From assembly GCF_000003815.2 (NCBI RefSeq), contig NC_049995.1, positions 12,046,957-12,110,956 of the forward strand: 64,000 nt of DNA, read 5' to 3'. Both the position numbers and the translations under genes were made by a program. This DNA is from Branchiostoma floridae. Its lineage: Eukaryota > Chordata > Leptocardii > Amphioxiformes > Branchiostomatidae. The notes beneath the pieces are model-generated. The model saw only the letters and a list, made by a program, of their open reading frames with translations, ran no database searches and was not told the origin of the DNA. Positions 1 to 10,751 of the stretch are shown here, piece by piece (the stretch's first letter is position 1; every line of letters starts with the position of its first letter).

Positions 1-372
1 GTGGGGACTCTTCACAGCACTCATCTAGACAAAAAAGATACAGGTTTCAATAACATTCGGAGAGAATTCACGTAACTGACAATAAAAGCAAGTGTAGGGT
101 ATAAACATGCTGTAGACCCTGCTGTCTCTATCTTTAATTAATTCACCACCCAATGTTTGGGAGCCTGTGTTTTATTTTAGTTGTTAAATCTGCCCAATTT
201 AACTTAATAAAAAAGCATTTTCATTGATCTTATATCATTGAATTCAGATTATTGGAAAATGGGGTAAAATGTACGTCCGTCCCAACAAGCAAATTTCAGT
301 CTTGGGACGGAGAGACGGATCCTGGAGATAAAAATATGCAGAGGGAGAGGAAGCACTGATGTTGACACTTAC
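1..372. other. GCLC intron, no exon seen
   Basis: This AT-rich stretch lies downstream of the last visible GCLC exon on the minus strand and begins with its splice donor at 372. I see no match to the remaining roughly 140 C-terminal residues of GCLC, so those exons must lie beyond the left edge. Confidence 0.6.
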
Positions 373-3300
373 TTGGAGGCAGGCCCTCCTTCCTGAACCA
401 GAAGAGCCCCTGTCTGACAGCGTCTCGCTTCTGGGCCTCCTGCATATTTTCATCAACCTGTTGGGGTAGAGCAACATTTCATAAAACTTCAGCATAGCAT
501 ATAGTTTGCTTAGGTAACATCTTCTCTACAGCTGTTTCCACAGTGTGCTGTCAATGCCAAGTAAACTTGTCTCCAACTCGACATGATAAACATTACTTCT
601 TCTTGCCGCTTTGTGAAAAAGCAGCAAGGATGTAGTCCCAATAGGCCAAAAGTGACTCAGTTTATACCCCGAGCTGAGGGTACGTATACAGGTTCACACT
701 TCAGGGTTACAAGTATTCTCATTCTCTAGCAAAACGTCGCTAATTATCTATTGCAGAAGAATAAACCGACCTTAGATATTGGGATGAGGAAGTTGAGGTT
801 GTACGACAGGATGACTCTGGTCAGGAGAACGATGAACACCACGTACGCTGCATTCTCAAAATCTGTCAATTGCACCTGTGCAAAAGTTAAAGAAATTACA
901 TTCTTACAACACTAACTTTATATTTGAAAAGATAGTTGGAATTTAAAAATTCAAAATATTTCGTAGACTTGATTGCTGTACTACAAAAAAGTAGGACATG
1001 TATATGCCGTAGCTTTAGCTGTCTATATTATACCATAAACCAATTGAAATTACATTTTGTATAGCATATGCATGTTTGTCTCCACATTTTCCTTTTTGCC
1101 ATTTTTTGTGATACCTAGAAAATGGATATATTTATATTTTGTATTGCAAATCTGAATAGATTGTCCGAATTGCCAGGATCTTTCCCAATTCAAAAAGAGT
1201 GTTTGCTCGTTATACTGACGTCCATTGGCCTGAACTCCACCCGCCAGCCAATAGGAGAGTTGGGCGGGGGCGGTTTGAACCTCATGGACTGCCAGTTGGT
1301 CGACTGGATGCTCTGGAAAGTAAGAATAGTTCAAAACGTATCTGTTAGCCATTTTTGCTTGACCTTTGACCTTTTATAACGGATCTAAGCATTCAAGGTC
1401 AAACATAGTAAGTCTCTCTGCTCTTAAAACTGTTAAGAGTTGTGTATACAAAATATTTAACAGCTGTGTAGCCAGAGACTTATAGAAAAGGTGATGATAT
1501 TGCCCTATCATGACACCAAAAGATGTGGGATGGATGTTTAATTTTTTTTTTACATCTGGAAAGGGTTCTTGGGAGAGTTGTAGCTAAAAGAGGATAACAT
1601 TTCTAATTATTTTAAACAAAGATCATGTGATCCCACCTTGAAGTGATCTTAGCTTATCATTAAATTAACAGAATGCAGATATATGAAAAGGATTCAAGGA
1701 GGAAATGTAGCTAAACAACAAATATTAAAATAACTGAATTGGTATCTCAATGGTCCAAACACACAGTTAAATAAAGATCCTAAGAGTGTGATCCCACCTC
1801 GAAGTGATCCGACTCCTCGTCATCATTAAGGTGGATCTTCTCGCTGAAGAGCGAGATCGGGTCCCGAATAAACAGGTGAGCGAAGTGCCGGGCCAGGAGC
1901 CTGTCTATTCCTGGGGAAAAAATGTAATGTTAAGGTTGTTTAGTGATACATGCCATGTAATAAGCCTCTGTAGCAGGATCTCTGGGGCCTTTTTACAGCT
2001 CATACTCACAAATACACTTTTGCTGGCCATTTCTTTTTGTACAGGGTGCTTATTGCCTGCCGTGGCTGATTGATTGGCCAAAGTGTATTATGAGCCGAAA
2101 AGGTCCCAGAGAGCCTGCTAAGGAGGCTAATATAATCAGCTAATCTCCAAGCAGATCCTACGGTAGCCTAAGATACTATACCAAAAGCTGACAGAGGAGT
2201 TAAGCTGGCCTAGGATTGTGTATGCTACCTTCTGACTCTGTTTGTTTTTTTATTCGAAAGATTTCCATCAAACAAACCTGCGTCCTCAAGTTGCTGGCAG
2301 ATGTCCTGGTCCAAAACAAGTTCAATGTCGTTGTACTTCTCTGCCTCTGGGGTCAGATAACAGTCGATGGGACCATATCTGGACTTCGGAATCACAAATT
2401 TGTCATTCTTCAGGGGCTACAGAGGATAAGAGGAAAGAAACAACTTGTTAAGCGGCAAGTAAAGGAAAGCTACACTAAAAATAGAAAAGCCTACTATACT
2501 ATGGTAAAACTTTCATCCAGTATATAGAACTAGTGCTTTTTAAGCTGGCAGTTCTGAGTACAAGTCAAAGCAAGAAGCACTAGTCATACTGGATGGGAAA
2601 TTTTATGACATCACATAATTCAATCACCAGATGAGTAGCCGTCAGCACGTCCTGAGTTTAAAACAGTGAGACCGCTTAAAACTATGGCAGCCTTATGTAC
2701 AACAAGTGAGAACATTACTTGGGGGTATATTTACCATAGTACCATAGTATAGCAGGCTTTACCAGTTTAGTGTTGCTTTCATTTAAGAACGACGGATTGC
2801 AGTTGCCTAAAGTTAATCCATAAAGTTACCTCCAGACCCCTCTCCTCCCGAGTGCGACAGTCCACCGCCCCTGCAATGATGTTCCACCTGCAGTCCACGT
2901 CTGCAAGGTACCCACGGTACACCGGGGCAGCCGCACTCAGCGCCAACTGAGGACACAATCATCATACATAAGAATTTCTCAAAAACAAATTCTCCACCAT
3001 GCATGTCTCTGTCATAGGCAATACAGCAACAAGGTATACAATTCATGTAACTTATGATCCACTGCTCATCGAGTCACGTGTGCTATCTGCATAACGTGAC
3101 GTCACAGCAGCAGTGGATTGTTCATTCCTTGACAAAGACTGGAGCTGTTAAGTAGAAAATTGGGGTAAGTCTCACGGTTTAACTTAAAGTTTCCAGAATG
3201 ACTTTTACCAACACAGATGAACTTTCAAGTTAATTTCTCAACATCTTATTTTCCACCATACACGTGAGAGAAAGGTGTATACTCACGAAAATGGGACATA

Positions 3301-6300
3301 GCGGTGTCAGTTGGTCGTACAGATACCTGGCTTCGTCTAAATTACAGGCCTGGAAAGTCGCCTGAAGACAGCAACACCCCATGCCAAAACCCATACCGTC
3401 CATGTAGATGTGGCCATCTTTAGCAGCCTTTGTCGCTTCTATGTCACCGTTAGGAAAAGTTTCCCTGAATGGTTTTGGTGTGTTTTTGTCCTGGAAAACT
3501 GGACAGCAGAAGTAAAGGTTTACTGGCTTTTCTGCTACTTCTAGAAATTCCTTCTGTTTTGGATGACCATATCCATGTGAATTACTCACTCGTCTTTTTG
3601 CAAATGGCACGTATAGCCATGAAGACATTTTATTTAGGAATCGATCGTTATATGTTCATATAAAACATTAGACAATACTTAATACCACGTACCTGGTATG
3701 TTGATACAGACTTTCTCCCCTCTTCTCTCCCTTATATTCCGGGTAAGGGTCCTACGGGAAGAAATCATACACCAGACATAATATACAATGTACATGTAAA
3801 TATAATCTATTTCCGCATAAAAGCTGGTAAAAATTACTATTAGATGCTGTCACATTCTTACTTCTTACCTGAACCTGGGATGATGGTTGATTGCAGCGTC
3901 AGGAAAGAAGAGCGATCGTGACGCCGTATTGACTGTCGGGGTACACTCAACCTGCGGGTCTGTGAAGCCTGGACTACCGAGCCTGGTTTACAAAAAACAT
4001 AGAAATTAGGACACATTTCCAGAAAGCTTGTTGTGAAAATTATTAAAAGAGTCTCATTTGTATCCGCCTTCAATTGTCGTAGGTCATGATCAGTTTGGTG
4101 TGATATAACAAGCTGCTGCCGCGTCGTGTGCCTGTTTGGCCGAAGGGCGGCCATACCTGCTGTGTACAATGTGGATCTCTCTCTCTCTCTAGATACAGAT
4201 AAATATATCATGATCAACTTGTTACTATTTTTGCACTAATATTTCCAACATGCTGCCCATAGATCGAAACATTTCGACTTTGAATATAATACATTTTTTC
4301 TACCTTGCACTGCCCTACCTTTGGCAGTGTCCGTCCAAATGTCAGTGTCTCAAGAGCGGTCTGCAATCCGTTTTGAGCTTTAATGGATAAATATTTAAAG
4401 TAATAAGCGACTTCCTCTTTTAAACTGATATCATATATATATATAGCAACATAGAACTACATTCTGCACCTTGGAAAGGATGTGAAGGAAATGGCAGTTT
4501 CTCCCAGTTCCTTGTCTAGTAGCGACATCAGCTCTTCACGCCTGAAATATACAAATATGCAAAATATACAAATAGAATTTTCTACTATTATGATTGCAAC
4601 TTGCACAGAAAATTATTTACATAAAAAAGGGTTTGAATTGATAACCAGATTGATAAAAATATGATTATCATAGAAAGTCCACGGCCGCATTTTTGCAATT
4701 ATTAGGTGTGAAAATAATGTGCGCCATTTACCTTAACCTCATGTTAGACTCCACCATGTTGAAGTGCCCCATGAGTCCTCCGTAGGGCTTGGCCGGAGAC
4801 CCCTCTATGTGGTAACTAGCATACTCTGGTCTCCAGGAGGCAGGGTAGTCACTGTGGGACAAGGAACGTCTTCTTAAACTTCAGCCTGCTATCAATTAAA
4901 GGCTTATGTCCCCGTCAAGTGCCGGTCAAATTTGTCCATAATGTGCTTGCTTTGTCAACTTGTTCATTTTTAATTGTAGGTACAGGTACCTGTACCAAAG
5001 GCATATGTCCAAATTGCACCGGTGTCCGTCAGGGATGTGGTCCCGGCCGGGCTCGGAAGCCGCAATTTTGTCCCGGTGGACTGTTGGATACCGGGGGGCA
5101 CCCATCGGTGTTTCCCATGGTTAGGTCACGGCGTCTAGTTGTTACCGGGCGCCGGGTTCATTTTAAGTCAGACTTAAAATCAACCCGGTGCCCGGAACCG
5201 CAAGGTGTCCCACGGGGCCACGTAGGGGGCACGCCGGAAATTGCAAAAAAATCACCCCATGCAGAGCCCATTTTTCTAATCGAGAGCTAAGGCGAATTAT
5301 GAATTTAATTTAAAGTAGCCGTTTGACATCAAGTTTGGTTATGGTGTTAAGCATCAAAGAGAAGATTAATGTATAGTTTCAACACTTGACTCATAGCATT
5401 CAGAAGATCATCATATGTATATACGGGAAATTATCGTATTTTGGTATATTACAAACGGATGAAGGTTGTAGGTTTACTTTGGGCTTTCTCTCTCCCTCTT
5501 CTCCAGCTGTTCCAGGACTTGGTTCCCCTTCAGACTCAGCCGGGCCGTCCTGTTGTTTTCATCCAGAACAACCAGCATGTACTCCACCTAGCAAACAGAC
5601 ACAACAGGGCATTGTTAGTTAATAATGTACTGGCAAGAAAAAATTGGACTATACTTTTTTTCAATAGCATTCGTTTCAATCAGACTGAGGCGAGCTGTCT
5701 TTATGTTTTCATCCAAGACAACCAGCATTCCACCTAGCAACACAGTATACCCTGGCTATTCTACGGTCACTTTTGCTTCAATGCCCGTAGTTACATTGTA
5801 CATGTACAGCCCCGGCCGGACTCCGAAGCCATAAATTGGAATTTTGGGGTAATTTTGTCAGTATGAGTTAAGTTGTCTGTGTGTTGTGAGCTGTCATTGT
5901 CTGTATGCAATTGTTGTTGTCTGTATGTTGTGAGTTTTTACTGCCCAGCCGAGATAACACAACAAAGACTAAACGCGTAACGCCAGTTCACCTTTATCCG
6001 CGGGTATATTCTAAACCTATATCCGTTGTTTAAAAAAAAACAGGGTGCTTAGTCGAGTAAAGTCAACTTATGGTGGTTTTAAATGTTGTAATCTTTAAAT
6101 ATTGCAGTTTCATACAACAACAGATATTGCCGTTTGATAAAGGTGAACTAACGTTATACAAAGATATCACATATCAACCGTCTAACACAGAAGTCCGGCT
6201 TCTTTTGACTCGCAACTGGGTAATGGTGAAAATCAACCCGCTCGGGCGGAAGGACTTCCACTCCACTACACTTCCAAGACAACTGTATCTCACAGGAAGT

Positions 6301-6477
6301 TCAAGGAAACCTTCAGTAACGTCTTACCTCGTCCCCCCACTTCAAGACGTCCCCATGGCGGTCCTTCAGTCGCCGGTAGATGTTGATAAGTTGCTGGATG
6401 CCGTGTTTACGGACATGGTCCGCCCACTTCTTCGTCTCTTCCCAGCTCAGCGGCGAGCCCAGGGACAGCAGACCCAT
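373..6477 (-). CDS. GCLC: Glutamate-cysteine ligase catalytic subunit, 3'-partial
   Basis: GCLC joins glutamate and cysteine in the ATP-dependent, rate-limiting cytosolic step of glutathione synthesis, usually with the GCLM modifier subunit. Thirteen exons splice in phase: 6477-6328, 5587-5478, 4851-4732, 4541-4470, 3982-3869, 3751-3693, 3498-3287, 2946-2830, 2416-2278, 1910-1798, 1312-1220, 875-771 and 457-373. They sum to 1489 nt, about 496 residues, against about 637 in human. The start is clear: [18 protein letters not shown] matches the vertebrate N-terminus. Diagnostic blocks include [14 protein letters not shown] (exons 1/2), [12 protein letters not shown] and [16 protein letters not shown] (exon 7), [13 protein letters not shown] (exon 8), [12 protein letters not shown] (exon 10), FKPPPPNS and GWRVEFRPM (exon 11) and [17 protein letters not shown] (exon 12). 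All introns are GT-AG. No frameshift or internal stop is seen. The C-terminal ~140 residues lie off the left edge. Identification rests on recognised family sequence. Confidence 0.95.
2464..2783. mobile_element. MITE-like inverted-repeat element in a GCLC intron
   Basis: The two ends are inverted copies of each other. The left arm carries GAAAGCTACACTAAA and then AAAGCCTACTATACTATGG; the right arm carries their reverse complements with a few mismatches. No coding capacity is visible. It sits between GCLC exons 8 and 9. Boundaries are approximate and no target-site duplication is certain. Confidence 0.6.
5145..5195. repeat. Strong 51-nt GC-rich hairpin in a GCLC intron
   Basis: CCGGGCGCCGGGTT at the left pairs with AACCCGGTGCCCGG at the right, and ATTTTAAGTC/GACTTAAAAT fills the inner stem, leaving almost no loop. 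The flanks (4980-5280) are unusually rich in CCGG-type words compared with the AT-rich introns around them. This suggests a foldback or MITE-type insertion, but I could not define its ends. Confidence 0.55.
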
Positions 6478-6670
6478 CTTTAGACAGTGTACTTTCACTC
6501 TTTGTTCTTTGTTGAAGAAGTGGTTGAACCACTGTCAATACTAACAATATGATGTCAACATCATCCCATCCTCCTAACGCCCGGTCCCCAACGGCATTAG
6601 CCTATTGGGGCCCTGCTATCTCATGCCCTATCAGTGGTTATTATGATTGTCGCCACAAACAAGCTGTCAA

Positions 6671-6751
6671 CCAATCAGAGAATAGGCCTTTCTTGGGCTT
6701 GTTGTTGTCGCAAGCTGTCTCGCAAAGGCCGCTGGGAAGCTGCCAGCCAAT
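6671..6751 (-). promoter_or_regulatory. Possible GCLC promoter: two CCAAT boxes
   Basis: CCAATCAG at 6671 and CCAATCAT at 6747 lie 195-275 bp upstream of the GCLC start codon. CCAAT boxes act in either orientation (NF-Y). I did not find a clear antioxidant response element by eye. This is a weak motif-only call. Confidence 0.25.
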
Positions 6752-6962
6752 CATGTTACGTCTTACATAGCACCATCCTCCTACACCCGATCCCCAACGG
6801 CTACTTGCCCATATAAGGGTAAACTCATTAATATTTATAAGTAGGGCGGTCCCTAACTGGTTTGAGTACACAAGGTAGCAGAGGTAACACTAGAAAGGCC
6901 GACATTTGCTTGAGAGCAAATACAGCATATTTCAGCCATCTCCCTCCCCATGCAACAATAGG

Positions 6963-7690
6963 CTATTTCAAAACCACCCATTTGAAAAATCACTTTTACT
7001 AATGACGGTTTAACCCAAAAATGAGTCTTACAAAATTCCCCCGTTCAAGAATGGACTCCAGTGCACCCTATGTGAATTTGCACAATAGACCAGTCCAGAA
7101 ATACTCCCACTGAAACCTTGGCCTTTTGAATAAGAAACCAAATCCAAAATTGAATTTAGCAAAAAAGGTCCCAGTGCATAAAAAGGTATAATAGACCAGT
7201 CTAAAAACACTTCCACTAAAATTGAATTTTGAATCATCACCCGTTCAAAACTGAATTTGAAAAAATCCCCCTTCCGTGTGCAAAAAATGGACTCTTCCAT
7301 GTAAAGTAGAGCAGTCCAAAAATACATCCGCTAAAATAGGACTTTGACATAATCACTGAAGTCCAAAAAATGGATTAAAAAAAAAGCCCCCTCTATGCAA
7401 GAATGGACTCTTCCAGAACACCCATGTAAAATTGCAAATTAGACCAGTCCAAAAATAACCCTACTGAAAGACTTTGACAAACTAGAAGTCACCAAAGTCC
7501 AAAATATGAATTTTGAAAAATCCCCCCCTCCGTGCGAGAATAGACTCTTCCAGCACACATTCTGTAAAATTGCAAAATAGACCTGTCCAAAAATGCATCC
7601 ACTGAAAGACTTCACCAGTCCAATGATGAATTTAAAAAAAAACGAACCCCTCCGTGTAAGAATGGACTCTTCCAGATAACACCGGGCTCG
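6963..7690. repeat. Degenerate tandem repeat, unit roughly 120-140 bp
   Basis: The phrase AGAATGGACTCTTCCAG recurs at about 7045 (variant), 7285, 7399, 7537 and 7657. It is followed each time by TGTAAAATTGCAAAATAGACC and CCAAAAATRCATCCACTGAAAG variants. Spacing is irregular and no open frame is conserved. No gene is seen from 6478 to about 10000. Confidence 0.7.
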
Positions 7691-7699
7691 CTGATTGGC

Positions 7700-8435
7700 T
7701 GCCACCCCCCCTCTTTAGGATATAGATTCAGGCTAAGTGATTGGTTACCTATCTAATTAGATTAAATAGACATATATGCCAGTAGGTCCAATCTGCAGCT
7801 GGGGGTCAACGACCTTAAGGTCATTGACCCCTCTGGCTATTGGAAAATGACAAAAAAATCCCCAAATATATCATTTTGACGTAGTCTATGACAAAAATTA
7901 TACATGTGTCATTTGAATAAATATCTAGTGCACCCTTTTACCAAAATTTAGGTCATTTGGTTTTAAAACCAGAGCACAATAGCCAAAAGTGTACTTTTTG
8001 GTCATAAAATGGCCAAATAATCGCAAAATTGAGCATTTTATTGTACCGTATGCCTCAAGTGTTATTGAATCCATGTGCGCATATGTCTAGGGCACTCCTA
8101 TACTAAATTTCAGGTCATCCGGTTCTAAAACCAAGGTACAGGAGCCAAAAGTGTCCTTTTTTGGTAAAAAAAATGACCAAAAAATCGCAAAAATAAGTAT
8201 TTCGTTATACTGTACATAGGGGACTGAAACTTGCTCCACTTTGTCATGACGCTAAAAGCTATCTACCACACAAATGTCAGGACCAGGACCAGCGACGGGA
8301 CAAGAGATACATTGAAAAATGCTATGATAGAATATTCTCATTAATTATGCAAATGTACTCCTATTTTGTATAATTAGTATGCAATCTTGTACAACATTGT
8401 CTAAGGTAACTACATACCAAAAATCATGAAAATCA
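7700..8435. other. AT-rich non-coding sequence
   Basis: No conserved open frame is visible. A short hairpin (GGTCAACGACCTTAAGGTCATTGACC) sits near 7804-7829. The phrases following it (AAATTTAGGTCATTTGG and AAATTTCAGGTCATCCGG) are duplicated about 155 bp apart, so this is probably old repeat material. Confidence 0.4.
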
Positions 8436-9235
8436 GATATAGGGGTGATTTCTTATATTACATCGATTATATCGACAGATACGAGGCCCAAAATCTAATC
8501 ACTTCCAGCTATCATCACACCCCACCAACACATCAAGTATGAAACCAATCCACCCAGCCATTCTTGAGTCGAGGCTATCATTTCCCCCAAACAGTTGTTG
8601 TCAACTGATCCAAAAAAACAACAACATATGTTCATGGCTATAACTGGCGAAACAAATCACCTCACCATCTGCTTGAAGATAATGTGATTAACAAAGAGGG
8701 AAACCACGATGACTGTTCCAATATATCGCAGATATAGGGGTGATTCCTGATATTATTACATCGATTATAACGACAGATACGAGGCCCAAAATCTAATCAC
8801 TTCCAGCTATCATCACACCACACCAACACATCAAGTATGAAACCAATCCATCCAGCCGTTCTTGAGTCGAGGCTATCGTTTCCCCCAAACAGTTGTTGTC
8901 AACTGATCCAAAAAAAAAACATATGTTCATGGCTATCACTGACGAAACAAATCACCTCACCACCTGCTTGGAGATAATGTGATTAACAAAGAGGGAAACC
9001 ACGATGCCTGTTCCAATATATCGCAGATATAGGGGTGATTTCTGATATTATTACATCGATTATAACGACAGATACGGCGCCCAAAATCTCATCGATTCGA
9101 GCTTTCATCACACCCCACCAACACAACAAGTATGAAACCAATCCATTCAGCCGTTCTTGAGTAATCATCTACACAGACAGAGACACATAACAGAAAATAT
9201 AACCTCCATTCCATGACATTTCATGGAGGTAATTA
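8436..9235 (+). repeat. 295-bp tandem repeat, about 2.5 units, with terminal hairpin
   Basis: Units start with GATATAGGGGTGATTYC at 8436, 8731 and 9026, a period of 295 bp; the third unit is truncated near 9165. The block closes with a hairpin (ACCTCCAT ... ATGGAGGT, 9207-9233) after a CAGACAGAGACACAT run. Similar hairpin-bounded blocks occur at 16130-17340 and 31040-31677, so this looks like a non-autonomous mobile family that carries internal tandem repeats. A Helitron-like origin is possible, but the ends do not fit cleanly. Confidence 0.6.
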
Positions 9236-9470
9236 CTAAATGTTGAGACCCCCAGGCATATAAGGCTGTCTCACGCAAGTGGTTAGACAAGTTGTCAGCC
9301 GTGCTTGAGCCCGACACATTCTCTGTGGCCTGTGTTTTTGTTTATGCTTTACTCCTGGAGAAGGGCTGATTATCTCAATTTCTCCCATCCGAGCACCAGG
9401 TAGGTAGCGATAGCGCTGAAGAGTTCCCAACTTACCAAGTAGAGACATCAGAGGTCATCAGCTTACAGGT
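9236..9470 (+). repeat. Dispersed repeat, uninterrupted copy
   Basis: This stretch (from TACTAAATGTTGAGACCC to CCAAGTAGAGACATCA) is nearly identical to 17402-17454 joined to 17702-17870. The second copy is split by a MITE, so this one records the pre-insertion sequence. No coding function is seen. Confidence 0.7.
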
Positions 9471-10028
9471 AGCCATATTTTTTGTTCCAAGAGAGTCCCA
9501 TTATCAATCCACAAAAATCCAACCATTTCCTTTGCTAATCTATGCTCTTTGTTGTATCCAATTCAATACTCAGATACCCAAGAACTACCTTGTTGTATCA
9601 TTTTACATAACTATTTCTGCAAATTGTTATATTTGATAGTCTGTAATCCCCACCATTGTTGATGACAATAGTGGGGAGGGCACGCCTCTTGAAGACCTCT
9701 TACCTCCCTGCACTAGCTTTATAATAATCTGTGCTATTACTCCTAGTTTGTGCAATATTCTACTGTAGCATGACCACGTTAGACTGAGTGCAGTGTTAGA
9801 TAGAGTAGTAGTAAATTTCCTGTGATCTGTTTTGTAATTGATCTGTAATAGCGTTTAGTATTGGCATTTTAGCTCCATTGTTATGTAAATTCAAAGCAGC
9901 TGTAAATTAGATTAGATTGTTGCGCCTCACTCCTTGACTGTTGCTTGTTATGTAAATTAGGCTACAGGTACATTGTTGTACAAAGAGCAGATTAGGTTAA
10001 TTAGATTAGGTAGATTTGAAAAGTAGAA

Positions 10029-10627
10029 TTGCGAAACCTCAGAGAAATGAAGCTTATCTCAGTACTTGTTATTGTTGTTGTGTATATATATACAATTGTA
10101 AGCATGAGCAAATCGAAAACACGGGGTCTAAACATAGCCCACCTCAATGTGTGTAGTTTACGCAATAAGGTCAACGATCTAGCACTATTGATGAACCAAA
10201 ACCAGATACATGTAATGGCCGTAACAGAGACACATCTAGACAATACCATAACAGATGGGCAACTTTACATAGAAGGTTACAGTTTGGTTAGAAGGGATAG
10301 GAATGGGAGGGGTGGGGGTGTTGCCATTTATACAACAGACATGATAGTGGCAAACGTTAGAGAAGATATTATGCTTCCCTCAGCAGAGGTACTTTGGCTT
10401 TCATGCCACTTACCACATGTGAGACCTTTTCTAATTGCAGTGTTGTACAGACCGCCAAACTCAAATGCTGGGTATATGGATAACTTGGAAACGATGTTAG
10501 ATAGAGCCACATGTGAACAACAGGAAACTTACGTTTTGGGTGACTTTAATATTGATTGGATTCAAAACTCACATGCGTTAAAGAGACTGAAAGAAATGAC
10601 TGTGATTCAAAGCTGTAGAAATGACTT
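10029..10627 (+). mobile_element. Non-LTR retrotransposon fragment: endonuclease domain, 3'-truncated
   Basis: The reading frame encodes an endonuclease/exonuclease/phosphatase fold typical of CR1/L2-type LINE endonucleases. Visible motifs are LNIAHLNVCSLRNK, VTETHLD, RGGGVAIYT, VLYRPPNS and VLGDFNIDW. The retrotransposon homology stops at about 10615-10627, before the C-terminal SDH catalytic motif and the whole reverse transcriptase. The frame then runs on into the promoter block of the downstream sulfotransferase-like gene. The AT-rich 9480-10028 may be its 5' UTR. It cannot be autonomous. Loss of the 3' rather than the 5' part is unusual for LINEs. Confidence 0.85.
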
Positions 10628-10751
10628 CTACTTAATTTGCTTAGTTATCATTTGTCTATATGATAATGATTTGTCTCAATGTCCACTGTATATGTCTGGC
10701 TAATACAATATATGGCTTATTTGATCCAAGATCCTAGGAATATAACGATCG
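10628..10751 (+). promoter_or_regulatory. Promoter-proximal block shared by the three sulfotransferase-like genes (copy A)
   Basis: The ~120 bp before the start codon is conserved in copy A here, copy B (18841-18961) and copy C (26435-26560, reversed). It includes ATTTGCTTAGTTATCATTTG, GTCCACTGTATATGTC and TACAATATATG. Homology ends abruptly upstream in all three copies, where different mobile sequence abuts. A core promoter plus 5' UTR is the simplest reading; a TATA-like AATATATG is present. Not experimentally supported. Confidence 0.45.

Noticed and set aside
4919-5290. 123-codon open frame with CxxC-like cysteines
   Set aside because: It lies across a GC-rich repeat inside a GCLC intron and has no family resemblance.
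10029-10703. Single 224-codon gene
   Set aside because: The first part is a LINE endonuclease and the last ~25 codons are promoter DNA of the next gene read through by chance.
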